From assembly GCA_019217005.1 (NCBI GenBank), contig JAHBNG010000028.1, positions 1 through 64,000 of the forward strand: a stretch of 64,000 nucleotides of DNA, in the 5' to 3' direction. Of this stretch, positions 17,890 to 28,011 are shown one piece after another. This DNA comes from Chloroflexi bacterium TSY (GTDB lineage: Bacteria; Chloroflexota; Anaerolineae; Caldilineales; Caldilineaceae). The notes under the pieces were generated by a model. That model ran no database searches, was not told the DNA's origin, and was given only the letters and a program-made list of their open reading frames with translations. Each line of letters opens with the position of its first letter. Position 1 is the stretch's first letter. Position numbers and translations under genes: made by a program.

Positions 17890-18033
17890 GGGGATGGTTC
17901 AGATGCTCCATTGAGTTAGATTGACACTTGTGCCCGCGGAGAAGGCGTCCTCCAACGCCGGTTTTCGTCAGACACGGTCGCATTCTCTAATGCGACCTCC
18001 GCAAATTTGTAAACTCAATTTTGGACCATCCCC
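17890..18033 (+). mobile_element. element H (144-bp MITE-like)
   Basis: Ends GGGGATGGTTCAGA and TGGACCATCCCC are imperfect inverted repeats, flanked by a 6-bp direct repeat AATTTG (17884-17889, 18034-18039). The first bases resemble element B ends, but the interior differs. Single copy here, between recA and rny. Confidence 0.65.
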
Positions 18034-18061
18034 AATTTGGAAATCAAAACGATACTTTATA

Positions 18062-18145
18062 GCCACATCATTTAAACTTCGGACAATTGCCCGTTAACAG
18101 AAAATGATTCTATTGTCCAAAGTTTAAGCAGTGTCTCTATTAGAA
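18062..18145 (+). repeat. family D repeat copy 2
   Basis: Hairpin-forming repeat: CACATCATTTAAACTTCGGA then CAATTG ... ATTGTCCAAAGTTTAAGC then AGTGTCTCTATTAG. It shares both arms with the copy at 22852 and the right arm with 10478. Located just downstream of recA. Confidence 0.7.
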
Positions 18146-18192
18146 AATACCAATACGTCCAATTTGACCACAGTCTAAAATGCTTGATCGCG

Positions 18193-19287
18193 TCAAACAC
18201 TAATCACGGCTTTCTTTTCGTTTTTTTGTTGCACGTTTGCTTTGGAATCCGCTATTTTTACATCTGTGGTGCTTGTCTCGTTGGGCAAAACACGCTCTGG
18301 CAAACCTGCCTTTTCACGTACAGTACGATCTATTTCAAAGGCTGTATCACTATTTTGCCGCAAAAACTCTTTGCTTGCCTCACGCCCCTGCCCAATCAGA
18401 TCATCATTATAACGATAAAACGCTCCTCGCTTTATGAGAATATCATGTTCAACGCCCAAATCAATTAAATCTCCAACTGTACTGATTCCTTCGTTATACA
18501 TAATATCAAACTCAGCAACTTTGAATGGTGGTGCAACTTTGTTCTTTTTAATCGTGACGCGCGTCCGATTTCCAATCACGTCAGTCCCTTGCTTGATAGA
18601 CTGAATCCGACGGATATCCATTCGAACGCTTGCATAAAACTTTAGCGCCATGCCACCACTGGTCGTTTCGGGACTGCCAAACATAACACCGATTTTCTGA
18701 CGTAATTGATTCGTAAAAATCAAGCTCGTACCGCTTGTTTTGACGATCCCTGTAAGCTTTCGAAGTGCTTGGCTCATAAGACGCGCTTGCAGACCAACGT
18801 GGCTATCTCCCATTTCTCCTTCAATTTCGGCTCGCGGAACGAGAGCCGCCACACTATCTAATACAACGACATCCATTGCACCTGAGCGAACCAAGGCTTC
18901 TGCAATTTCCAAAGCCTGCTCTCCTGTATCGGGCTGGCTAACGTATAGACTGTCAACATCGACACCTATTTTTCCTGCATAGGTTGGATCGAGGGCATGT
19001 TCAACATCGACAAATCCACAAATTCCACCAAGTTGTTGTGCTTCAGCGATCACATGAAGACAAACAGTAGTCTTGCCTGAACTTTCGGGGCCATAGATTT
19101 CAATAATACGCCCCTTTGGAACGCCACCCACACCCAGCGCAATGTCTAAGCTCAAACTGCCGGTTGGAATTGTTTCAACATTGAGCCGGGTTGCTTCTCC
19201 CAGCTTCATGACAATTCCTTCGCCAAAACGTTTATTCAGACCTGCGAGAGTGGTTTCTAGGGCTTTTTGACGTCCTTCGGTGCTCAT
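18193..19287 (-). CDS. recA: recombinase RecA
   Basis: 364-residue RecA, the strand-exchange ATPase of homologous recombination and SOS co-protease. Walker [10 protein letters not shown], Walker B-like [12 protein letters not shown], loop L1 ([20 protein letters not shown]) and L2 ([21 protein letters not shown]) are all present, followed by the C-terminal domain and a charged tail. Length is normal. The upstream region contains TAGAACATTTCGGTG on the minus strand, only a half-match to LexA-type boxes, so SOS control cannot be claimed. The 404 bp between recA and dnaA hold no gene that I can support. Confidence 0.98.
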   Translation of the reverse strand: MSTEGRQKALETTLAGLNKRFGEGIVMKLGEATRLNVETIPTGSLSLDIALGVGGVPKGRIIEIYGPESSGKTTVCLHVIAEAQQLGGICGFVDVEHALDPTYAGKIGVDVDSLYVSQPDTGEQALEIAEALVRSGAMDVVVLDSVAALVPRAEIEGEMGDSHVGLQARLMSQALRKLTGIVKTSGTSLIFTNQLRQKIGVMFGSPETTSGGMALKFYASVRMDIRRIQSIKQGTDVIGNRTRVTIKKNKVAPPFKVAEFDIMYNEGISTVGDLIDLGVEHDILIKRGAFYRYNDDLIGQGREASKEFLRQNSDTAFEIDRTVREKAGLPERVLPNETSTTDVKIADSKANVQQKNEKKAVISV

Positions 19288-19691
19288 TCGCTTAATCCGC
19301 CATATCTGCGCTGCTCTATTACTACTCGCCCTAACTAGGCATACTTTAGCCGAGCAATTCTATTTCACCGAAATGTTCTATCAATGCGATTATGACAAAA
19401 GGGAGCATTATTATATGGAGGTCGTATTGAAAGCCGGAGTTTTAGCACTCCTTGCAGCGGGACAAATTCCAATTATCAAACAGCTCTTCGTATAACCACT
19501 AATGATAGAAAACTCTATTTTGAAATAGAGCTTAGTTTTAACTGTGTAGATCCTTAAAAAATACAATGACGTTCGATGTCTAGTGTACTTTAGAAGTCCA
19601 AATATTGCAAAAGTATCATTTCATATTCTCGTCCAGAAGAATCCGTACCACATCTTGCAAGGCGAAGGTCAAGACAATATCTTTCAAGGAG

Positions 19692-21488
19692 CTATAGCAA
19701 TGTTGTTGTACCTGGATCAGTATAAATTTTATCGCGTAATGTCATGAGCTCTCGCCGCAAATCTTCGTCTTTTTCTAGATCATTTGTTACTTTCTCTACA
19801 CCATATCGAACCGTACTATGATCCCGTCCACCGAGTTGATCACCAATAGCCGGTAGAGACAAACCATTTTCTTCTCGTAGCAAATACATACTGATTTGCC
19901 TTGCATATGCAATCTCTTTGGTCCGGACTCGTCCAGTCAGATCCTCAATCGTCAGATGAAAATGTTCGGCCACGATTTGAATCACAATAGATGGACTACG
20001 TGGCGTGCGTTGCGGTGCCAAATTACGTAAGATGTTTTCGGCCAGGTTTAAATCAAGCCTAGATTCAAAAAGACGGGCTTGCATAACCATCCGATTGAGT
20101 GTTCCTTCTAATTCGCGTATATTACTATCGACGCGCTCTGCAACCAGCATCAATACATCAAGCGGAATCGCAAAGTTTGTTTTATCCGCCTTAGATTGCA
20201 GAATCGCTACGCGTGTTTCAAAATCTGGTTGAGAGATATCTGTCTGAAGACCGCCTTCAAAGCGACTGCGTAGTCGTTCCTCTAACGTCGCAAGTGCTTT
20301 CGGTGGACGATCACTGCTCAAAACGACTTGACGACCAGCAGAATGCAAATGATTAAATGTATGAAAGAATTCTTCTTGGGTACTTTCTTTACCGCCGATA
20401 AATTGTATGTCGTCAATCAAGAGGATATCAACTTGACGATATTTTTCGCGAAACTCATCCGTGTCCTGATTGCGAATTGCACTGATCAGATCGTTTGTGA
20501 ACTGCTCCGATGAACAGTAACGCATACGGTATCCATGTTGGCAAGCTCGGTTACCAATTGCATTGAGCAAGTGCGTTTTCCCCAGCCCAACACCACCATA
20601 AATGAAAAGCGGATTGAAACTTTGGCCTGGATCTTCGGCGATTGCTGAAGCCGCAGCGTGAGCCAACCGATTGTGATTACCGACAACAAATGTTTCAAAC
20701 GTATGTTGTGCATTCAGATCCGTTTTGTCTTGCAGACGTCCACTCTGTATACCGATGTCGCCCTTTCCAATCTGCGGGGAATGCGCGTTCGGTATCTCTC
20801 TTCTGTCCGAACGATTTGCGTCTGAATGCTTTGACTCTAAATTAGTCGCGGTAGTCAAAGTCTGATCATGTAATAAAGAATCTTGGAATAACTGATTTTG
20901 AGAGTGAATTGACCCATCCACGACCGATTGAGCTTGATTTTCTATACCATCATCTATGTTTTCCTGTTTCTGATCATTTATCTGAAGATTTAACATGGAT
21001 GTTTGATTTGGATTTGCACTCTGCGAAGATTCGTATAGAGGATTTATCTCATTCGTAACCGCCTGTGTTGTTATCCGCGGATCCACACAAAAATGGATCT
21101 GCACAGCATGTCCAATTAAATTAGTTAGGGTTCGTTTTATCTTTTTGCGCAATCGGTTTTCAAGCCAGTCCCGCGCGTAAGCATTGGGAAGACCAATGTA
21201 GAATTCTCCATCTTCATATGCCATCACCCACGTATCTCGCATCCACGTATCATATGTTGCAACAGGCATTTGCAATGCCAATTCGTTTAGGGCTATGCGC
21301 CAAACAGCATGTGCATCAAACGTTGGCTTTGAAGAAGGAGGCTTGGTTATATCATGATTGCTCGAAATACTGTTTTCTGACGGTAACCGCGGTGATGATT
21401 CTTGTGGTCGATGACTAGTTTGCGGATGTTGATCAGAATATGAAAAATTGTCAAAATTTTGAAAAGATGAGGACAATGAATTAGCCAT
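19692..21488 (-). CDS. dnaA: chromosomal replication initiator DnaA
   Basis: 598-residue DnaA, which binds DnaA boxes and opens the origin. Domain I begins only at about residue 58 (AVWRIALNELALQMPVATYD) after a Ser/Asn-rich extension. Domain II is a long Gln/Asn/Ser-rich linker (about 140-260). Domain III holds Walker A GGVGLGKT (298-305), Walker B ILLIDDIQFI and the arginine-finger region. Domain IV ends with the box-binding signature GGRDHSTVRYGVEKV. It is about 130-150 residues longer than most DnaA proteins because of the extension and linker. dnaN is not adjacent; a 1.8-kb gene-free stretch precedes it. Confidence 0.98.
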   Translation of the reverse strand: MANSLSSSFQNFDNFSYSDQHPQTSHRPQESSPRLPSENSISSNHDITKPPSSKPTFDAHAVWRIALNELALQMPVATYDTWMRDTWVMAYEDGEFYIGLPNAYARDWLENRLRKKIKRTLTNLIGHAVQIHFCVDPRITTQAVTNEINPLYESSQSANPNQTSMLNLQINDQKQENIDDGIENQAQSVVDGSIHSQNQLFQDSLLHDQTLTTATNLESKHSDANRSDRREIPNAHSPQIGKGDIGIQSGRLQDKTDLNAQHTFETFVVGNHNRLAHAAASAIAEDPGQSFNPLFIYGGVGLGKTHLLNAIGNRACQHGYRMRYCSSEQFTNDLISAIRNQDTDEFREKYRQVDILLIDDIQFIGGKESTQEEFFHTFNHLHSAGRQVVLSSDRPPKALATLEERLRSRFEGGLQTDISQPDFETRVAILQSKADKTNFAIPLDVLMLVAERVDSNIRELEGTLNRMVMQARLFESRLDLNLAENILRNLAPQRTPRSPSIVIQIVAEHFHLTIEDLTGRVRTKEIAYARQISMYLLREENGLSLPAIGDQLGGRDHSTVRYGVEKVTNDLEKDEDLRRELMTLRDKIYTDPGTTTLL

Positions 21489-22032
21489 CGTATAAACGTT
21501 ATTCCCCCTTTTCTAGCGTAGCAGATTGTTCAGACTAATGGACGTTGAGAAAATAATTGCCGTGAACTATGCTGGTATATATCAGGAAAAAATGAACAAA
21601 TAGAGCTACCAAAAAACCTCAAAATCAAAAATTGATTCGAGGCTTGTTCAATCACTAGGTTCTCGTAATATTTAAGACTCAGAGATAACCATTCATCCCG
21701 TCCTTACTTCTAAGATAGCAGAGGAATTATTCCTTGCCTTATCAAAATAGAATTAGGAAGAGGTACTGCATAGTTCCTCAAAATCTATACTAAGTTCCGA
21801 TTAAAAACCACGATACAAGAAAACGAAATGTGGTGTTGAAACTATTTATTTGTCTGTTTTCAGTTTATTGAGTGCCGCGCTGTCGAGTACATTTGGAACA
21901 AAACGCCCCGTCAAAGACAGTTCATTTCTTACTTCACAGCAGCCTAATAATACCAAGTGGTACTGCTCAGTAAATTCCAAAGCATAGAAGTGTTACGAGT
22001 TAATGGCATCGCCCGACATCGTTGTTATAGTC

Positions 22033-22250
22033 TCAGTAGATCCAAATTTGGCGTTTTTGGCGATTTTCAGTCGAGATTGCAGGGATTTTGGAGTCATTTA
22101 TTCAGATTTCGGTTACAGAAAACAACCTATTTCATATCTGAAAATCGCCCAAATCTAACGCAAAAACTAGATATCGACCGGCAAATTTGTATTTATGTCA
22201 ACTGTTTAGCCAGAATTCTCTCTCTAAACCTGAAATTTGGATCTACTGAG
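22033..22250 (+). mobile_element. element A copy 2
   Basis: 218 bp, same ends and interior as copy 1, flanked by TC direct repeats (22031-22032, 22251-22252). It carries GGCGATTTTCAG where copies 1, 4 and 5 carry GGCTATTTTCAG, restoring an internal inverted repeat with CTGAAAATCGCC. It lies upstream of dnaA. Confidence 0.92.
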
Positions 22251-22410
22251 TCTAATAACAAATGACTGAATCGTTTCCTATTAAAGTGTGGTAAAAAATT
22301 AATCAGATGTGGGATATCATCGGCTGTGAGCTACCAACAACCAAATCTTGACATGTAGTCTATCAGAAATGATGTTTGATGACAATGCCAGCAAGGTACA
22401 ATTTGGTACA

Positions 22411-22454
22411 GTTTTTGTGTATTATGGTCAACACAAAAACAGGGAACATGTGTT
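22411..22454. promoter_or_regulatory. palindromes in the dnaA-upstream region
   Basis: GTTTTTGTGT (22411-22420) pairs perfectly with ACACAAAAAC (22431-22440), followed at once by the near-palindrome GAACATGTGTTC. These could be protein-binding sites or part of an origin. A single TTATCCCCA at 22622 is one mismatch from a DnaA box; no box cluster is evident. Confidence 0.35.
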
Positions 22455-22725
22455 CTACACAAGATGTAGATGGCATTATGTGTCTATACGCGAAATAGCT
22501 TTTTGAATAAATCAGATTTGCTGAATAAATTTAAGGCAGAAACATATTTTGTTTTTCGATTTGTTTACACTTGCGAACTTGCCCCCAGTTTTTCCCAAAA
22601 CTGATACAGTTTTCCTCAGACTTATCCCCAATAAGATACAGTAAATGTAAAAAGACTCGTCGTCATGACTAACTTCACATTTTTGCGATAGTGCGAATAT
22701 GATTCATTGTTTGTCAATGATACCA

Positions 22726-22810
22726 TTATCAGTAGACCGCAATCGTTTATCAGTAGACCGCAATCGTTAGATTTTTCACTTCGTTCGAGAATGACACGAT
22801 TGCGGTCTAA
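22726..22810 (-). repeat. family E repeat copy 3 with 21-bp tandem arm
   Basis: A 21-bp unit (TTATCAGTAGACCGCAATCG + T) is tandemly repeated (22726-22746, 22747-22767). The second unit is the left arm of a hairpin around the reversed family E core, with the right arm ACGATTGCGGTCT. Confidence 0.6.
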
Positions 22811-22851
22811 AGCAAAGCAGTCATTTTATTGTGAACTGATTGCTTGATAAT

Positions 22852-22937
22852 CGCCACATCATTTAAACTTTGGACAATCTTCCCTGAATAAAAAGTCATT
22901 TCGATTGTTCGAAGTTTAAGCGGCGTCTCGATAAGGG
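22852..22937 (+). repeat. family D repeat copy 3
   Basis: GCCACATCATTTAAACTTTG ... TCGATTGTTCGAAGTTTAAG then CGGCGTCTCGATAAGG; arms match the copy at 18062. Confidence 0.7.
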
Positions 22938-23001
22938 TCAGTCAATACTCGTTACTGAAAGAAAATAACCTAGTTTGTCATATAGGGAAGTAGTGCTATA
23001 C

Positions 23002-23219
23002 TCAGTAGATCCAAATTTGGCGTTTTTGGCGATTTTCAGTCGAGATTGCAGGGATTTTGGAGTCATTTATTCAGATTTCGGTTACAGAAAACAACCTATT
23101 TCATATCTGAAAATCGCCCAAATCTAACGCAAAAACTAGATATCGACCGGCAAATTTGTATTTATGTCAACTGTTTAGCCAGAATTCTCTCTCAAAACCT
23201 GAAATTTGGATCTACTGAG
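23002..23219 (+). mobile_element. element A copy 3
   Basis: 218 bp, nearly identical to copy 2, flanked by AC direct repeats (23000-23001, 23220-23221). It ends 70 bp before the GH127 start, so it may affect that gene's promoter. Confidence 0.92.
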
Positions 23220-23289
23220 ACTGTGATTATTGTACAATTGAAGACTCCAACCTAAGAATTATTTAAGGTATTATAATCAAAATAGCATC

Positions 23290-25215
23290 ATGACGAACTC
23301 AACACAATATCAGCTCACTACAGTCCCATTTACAAACGTGACGTTTAACGATGCATTTTGGGCACCTCGCCTAGAGACAAATCGCACCGTCACCTTGCCC
23401 TATAATTTTAAAAAATGTGAAGAAACAGGGCGTATTAGCAACTTTACCAAGGCTGCCGGGCTGATAGAGGGTGAGCATGAAGGAATCTTTTTCAATGATT
23501 CAGACGTTTTTAAAGTCGTAGAAGGTGCCGCTTATTCACTCACGATTCATCCGGACCCTGAACTTGACGCGTATCTGGACAAGCTGATTGCTCAATTTGC
23601 TGCTGCGCAAGAAGAAGATGGCTACCTCTATACAGCACGTACAATAGCTGAGCGCAATGGTGCAGTTGACCAATTGCCACCTGACCGTGAGGGACAGACA
23701 CGTTGGTCCAACCTTCGCATCAATCATGAATTATATAATGTTGGACATCTCTATGAAGCGGCTGTGGCTCATTTTCATGCAACAGGGAAACGTTCTCTCT
23801 TAGACATTGCCCTCAAAAATGCTGACTTAATTGATCAAGTCTTTGGGCCAAATGGACAGCGGGATGTACCAGGCCATCAGGAGATCGAGATGGGGCTCGT
23901 AAAGCTTTATCAAGTTACAGGCGAACAGCGTTATCTGGATTTGGCCAAGTTCTTTCTTGATGAACGTGGGCACCCCAACAATCGTGAGCTATATACAAGT
24001 GAAGGCAACTTCGGCTATATGCAAGATCACAAGCCTGTGGTTGAGCAAGATGAAGCAGTTGGTCACTCTGTTCGTGCTGGATACATGTATTGTGGTATGG
24101 CAGATGTTGCTGCACTTGTTGGGGAAGCAGCATATATCACCGCCATTGATCGCATCTGGCAGAATGTCGTGAATTACAAACTCTATTTGACTGGAGGCAT
24201 TGATGCACGCCATCAGGGTGAAGCATTTGGTGAGAATTATGAGTTACCGAACGATGTTGCCTATACTGAAACTTGTGCTGCTATTGCGAATGCAATGTGG
24301 AACTGGCGAATGTTCTTACTTCATAAAGATGCAGCCTATATCGATGTATTAGAGCGCACAATCTACAACGGTTTTCTGTCAGGCGTTTCCTTAAGCGGTG
24401 ACCGTTTTTTCTACAGCAATCCCTTGTCTTTTGATGGCAAATTTGTTTTTAATCGCGATAATTCTACAACACGCCAGCCTTGGTTTAGCTGCTCGTGTTG
24501 CCCAACGAATGTAGTCCGTTTTGTTCCCTCTCTGCCCGGCTATGTTTATGCCTTAGGCGAAGAGCAGAGTAAGACCCCAAATATCTATATTAATCTTTAC
24601 GTGACGAGCCAAGCAACCATCCATGTCAATGACAATCGGATGATTATAAGCCAGGAGACCAATTATCCTTGGGATGGAAAGATTCATATATCGCTCCAAC
24701 TAGAAGAGCCAACCGATTTGACTCTAATGCTGCCCATTCCTGGCTGGGCACGCAATCAACCAGTTCCCAGCGATCTATATGATTATCTTGATAAGCATTC
24801 TCCTGCCGCACAAAAGGAACCGACTTTAACCGTGAATGGAGAGTCAATTGCACTAAAACTAGAAGATGGCTACGTAGCCGTCCAGCGCAGATGGGACTCA
24901 AGCGATCGTCTTGTGCTCAATCTACCCATGCCAGTGCGACGAGTTGGCAGCAATGCGTCTATTGAACCAAACCGTGGGCGTGTTGCTTTAGAACGTGGCC
25001 CACTCATTTACTGCTTTGAAGCAATAGACAATGGAGGGTCGGCCCTAGATCTGACGATTCCGGACAATTTGGACTTTCGACCCATTTATCAACCTCAACT
25101 TCTTAATGGGGTAACCATCCTTCAGACTGAGGACAAAATGTTGACTGCAATTCCCTATTATGCTTGGGCACATCGTGATGTTGGTGAAATGGCCGTTTGG
25201 CTACCAACAATGTGA
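23290..25215 (+). CDS. GH127 beta-L-arabinofuranosidase-like protein (DUF1680)
   Basis: 641-residue glycoside hydrolase family 127 member. The family's characterised member HypBA1 releases beta-L-arabinofuranose using a zinc site of one Glu and three Cys with a Cys nucleophile; the equivalents here are Glu327 and Cys329 (YTETCAA) and Cys403-Cys404 (SCSCCPTN), so the site looks complete. The N-terminal (alpha/alpha)6 region includes GHLYEAAVAHF and HSVRAGYMYCG; beta domains follow. No signal peptide, so action is cytoplasmic. Length matches family (about 640). It stands alone; 25216-25489 downstream has no gene. Exact substrate is uncertain because DUF1680 is broad. Confidence 0.9.
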   Translation: MTNSTQYQLTTVPFTNVTFNDAFWAPRLETNRTVTLPYNFKKCEETGRISNFTKAAGLIEGEHEGIFFNDSDVFKVVEGAAYSLTIHPDPELDAYLDKLIAQFAAAQEEDGYLYTARTIAERNGAVDQLPPDREGQTRWSNLRINHELYNVGHLYEAAVAHFHATGKRSLLDIALKNADLIDQVFGPNGQRDVPGHQEIEMGLVKLYQVTGEQRYLDLAKFFLDERGHPNNRELYTSEGNFGYMQDHKPVVEQDEAVGHSVRAGYMYCGMADVAALVGEAAYITAIDRIWQNVVNYKLYLTGGIDARHQGEAFGENYELPNDVAYTETCAAIANAMWNWRMFLLHKDAAYIDVLERTIYNGFLSGVSLSGDRFFYSNPLSFDGKFVFNRDNSTTRQPWFSCSCCPTNVVRFVPSLPGYVYALGEEQSKTPNIYINLYVTSQATIHVNDNRMIISQETNYPWDGKIHISLQLEEPTDLTLMLPIPGWARNQPVPSDLYDYLDKHSPAAQKEPTLTVNGESIALKLEDGYVAVQRRWDSSDRLVLNLPMPVRRVGSNASIEPNRGRVALERGPLIYCFEAIDNGGSALDLTIPDNLDFRPIYQPQLLNGVTILQTEDKMLTAIPYYAWAHRDVGEMAVWLPTM

Positions 25216-25497
25216 ATTCTTCCCGAAATAGCTGAAATTGTTTATAAAAACGCGAAAAGAATCAGATTATTGTCAACTCGTCGTTTTTATGGTAACCTAG
25301 TAGGAAATCGGCTCATGCATGAACTAGTAAGCACCAATTGAAATAGCAAGGTGGGTATTTCAAGCATTTATTGGACTAGATTAGGTGAAATGAGGCAGTG
25401 TATGCCAAAGCGGTGAATTATACTGTTTGGTGCCTAATTATACTAGCTCTGCTCTAAGCCTCACTCGAGTATGCATTGCTTTTTGAGGCCACATGTT

Positions 25498-25652
25498 GGG
25501 GTGGTTCAGAATTAGGTTTACACTTTTGATACATAGACAAAAATCTATATGAGGTCATTTTCTGCCTGAGCATGGCTCAAATTAGAAAATATAAACATCT
25601 TTTCTCTTTGCAAAAATGTAAACCTAATTGTCCGCCTAAAATGAACCACCCC
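25498..25652 (+). mobile_element. element B copy 2
   Basis: 155 bp with perfect GGGGTGGTTCA / TGAACCACCCC ends and 8-bp duplications CACATGTT (25490-25497, 25653-25660). The duplicated target contains the ATG of the downstream peptidase gene, so the gene's original leader and TTGAGG Shine-Dalgarno are now 155 bp away. Confidence 0.94.
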
Positions 25653-25655
25653 CAC

Positions 25656-27357
25656 ATGTTTACAAAGAACACCCCCGTTTTTGCTCGAGGAGCGGGAATT
25701 GTTTTGATTGGCGGATTGAGTGTCATTTTTGCGCTTTGTTTTGCAAGCGTTGTCATGGCACAATTTTGGCCATTCAGTGGCGGACGTCTCGTATGATGGT
25801 CGCTGGTTGGCACCGGTCGAAGGGACACTGCTCTCTTCTCATGAAGATGACCATATTGGACGAGGTTCTGTCTATGCCTGGGATGTGACCGTTCCTTTTG
25901 GCTCGCCCGTCTATCCGATGGCACCAGGGCGCGTAACCTATGCAGGCTGCAATAATGCGGGTGGCTATGGTTGTTGGGCACAGGTGACCCATGATGATGG
26001 GTTCAGTGCAATTTATGCTCACCTAATTGACGAAGGCAATGGTCAAATTTGGGTCAACATTGGTGAACAAGTTGGGAAATGGACACCCCTTGGTCGTGTT
26101 GGCTGGACCGGAATGACGAGTTTTGGGCCCCATGTCCACTGGGAAATCCATCACAGTTCCCAAGGGCGTGCCAGAATTGACCGTTTTTTTGACACGGCCT
26201 CTATGGTCTATTGCAAATTCTGTGCGTCGTCTGCGAGCAATAGCCAGGGTGGTTTAGGGCAAGTCTTTCGAAGCCAGCGCATCCCATATTACACAAGTTT
26301 ATTTTATTCGCCGTTCCTGGTACTTCTTGTCTTTTTGATTCTTTTAATTTTATTGCTCTATGTACGACCAGATTTGCCGGTCGTAACAGCGAGACAGGCC
26401 GGACTCTTTTTCTTACGAACAGTCCATGCTTCGGACAACCGTGTGGAAAGTTTTGGCGAATCGAATCTGTGGACAGGTGCCAGTCTGCTCTTGTTAGTTT
26501 TTGTTCCGCCAGCCTTGTGCAGCACGATGTTGGCTTTTGCTATCTGGATGGCAGATGCGGAAATTAGTCTCTGGCAGCTCTACAGTTATGTTCGTTATGG
26601 TTCATATGCATATCCTGGGATTGGATATGATGAAGGTGTACAATATAGTGCAGTCTGGGGCATTCCTTGTCGAGAAGTTGGGACACTTGGTCAAATCTGC
26701 CGTGTCGATGAGATGATTGTCAGTGCAACTCGTTGGCAAACGCGAGTTGAGGAAGCAACGGGTTCAAAACCACGATTTGCCGTGATTCCACGGTTAAACA
26801 GACTCTTTAGCTATACCAAGACCCGTCATCTATTAGCAGAAGCCCATCGCAATGGCGGAGTCGTCATTGTGGATACAGGTGGTGATTTGCGCAAAGCTCA
26901 GATCGCCATTGACCGTTTGGTCAGCTTTGGTTTAGACGGTATAGCGATTGATCTGGAATATGTAGAGAACCCGACTGCTCGAGATATACGACAACTGGCT
27001 GAATATCTCGCCGTTCGTCGCCGCCAGGTTGATCTAAAGGGCGACGGAATCCTTGTGGTATTTGATGTTTTTCACAATATTACAGGTGACGTAGATATCG
27101 AGGTTGATGGCGTTCAGATCATCCCGATTTTTACTGGATATGGTTCAGCAGTTTCAAAAGTAGCTGGTCTACGCGTAATGCAAAAGATATTTGGCGTTGG
27201 ACCTGCTGAATCTGGTATGATGACATTTGACCAGCGGTGGCCCATCAATTGGCGTTGCCGCGATTTTGGAACTAGAACCGGCTTTGATTGTCAAAGCTGG
27301 CATGTTTTGTTTGCTAGACCCGAAACACATAATCTAGGTTGGTGGGTATTGCAATAG
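25656..27357 (+). pseudogene. M23 peptidase-like membrane protein, frameshifted
   Basis: A large envelope protein in two frames. The start at 25656 gives MFTKNTPVFARGAG plus a hydrophobic signal segment (IVLIGGLSVIFALCFASVVMA). The frame is lost at the TTTT run 25764-25767; dropping one T joins it to QFGHSVADVSYDGRWLAP, giving 566 residues. The main frame alone is open from 25720. A LytM/M23 domain follows (GRGSVYAWDVTVPFGSPVYP, ending GPHVHWEIH), then two membrane segments (FLVLLVFLILLILLLYV; ASLLLLVFVPPALCSTMLAF) and a C-terminal domain resembling glycosidase barrels (GLDGIAIDLEYVENP). The first metal His of M23 is not clear, so peptidase activity is doubtful. It precedes a LysM protein. 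Confidence 0.7.
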
Positions 27358-27466
27358 CTTGAAATCCTTCAAATTACTATACTCAACATGATACAAGAGT
27401 CCATTTTTTTAAGGAGCGAAAATGTTGCTTTGTATCCGTGTTCAGTATATATCGCGCTAGCTTATC

Positions 27467-27525
27467 ACTTTAAAATAAATTCGGCTGTTCTAGCCGACTG
27501 AAACTGATCAAATTTATTTTAAAGT
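27467..27525 (+). repeat. nested hairpins
   Basis: ACTTTAAAATAAATT (27467-27481) pairs perfectly with AATTTATTTTAAAGT (27511-27525), and CGGCT/AGCCG form an inner stem at 27482-27496. It may be a terminator-like structure or a small mobile palindrome. Confidence 0.6.
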
Positions 27526-27698
27526 TGTAGTAGTGCGCAGCATATGTAGCACTCTTTCACAAATGAAAATCAATCAGCAGACTCTATCTGACCAAATTGA
27601 GCTGCTTCATTTTCATCTATCGGAGTGCTCAGTATAAATTACAGACTTACCATATCATATTCTGACGGAGGGTCCGACCTTTACCTATCTACTCATTA

Positions 27699-27758
27699 CC
27701 TATACTGCAGTTGTGATGAAAACATGGTTTTTCGAATCATTCTACCAGATAAAGCAAA
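27699..27758 (-). repeat. family F repeat copy 2
   Basis: Reverse-oriented match to the two halves at 14564-14580 and 14677-14711 without the intervening 78-bp palindrome. The spacer 27759-28011 shows no supported gene. Confidence 0.6.
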
Positions 27759-28011
27759 ACGATGTTTTTATGCAGAGCTCAGTTTATATTGACATCTTTT
27801 GTCGAACCATTATTCGAAGTCTTCTCATTCGTTGAAAAAGCGAATTTTAATAGTGGCTGTCCGATCAGTGATGAACGGTCAACGAGTGCAAGATTCTTAG
27901 GCTACAACAAGAGTTTATATAAATCGTGTCACTTAACCCGCAGCCACGACCCACATTTTAAGTAGCTTTTTCAACGTTGAGTCTTGAAGTTTTTTGAGGG
28001 AGAATATCGTT

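Noticed and set aside
19288..19400. LexA-type SOS box upstream of recA
   Set aside because: Only a half-site-like GAACATTTCG is present; no full palindrome.
19280..19495. 71-codon frame in the recA-dnaA spacer
   Set aside because: Overlaps the recA start in antisense, no Shine-Dalgarno, no recognisable family.
22726..22767. CRISPR array
   Set aside because: Only two adjacent 21-bp units with no spacers, and no cas genes in the window.
1701..23255. Repeated peptide-like frames (for example …ICIYVNCLARILSQNLKFGSTE) inside the element A copies
   Set aside because: They appear only because the element is repeated, run into flanking DNA with different ends at each site, and lack start signals or homology.
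21489..23289. Firm call of oriC
   Set aside because: Just one near-match DnaA box and no clear unwinding repeats; kept as a low-confidence finding.
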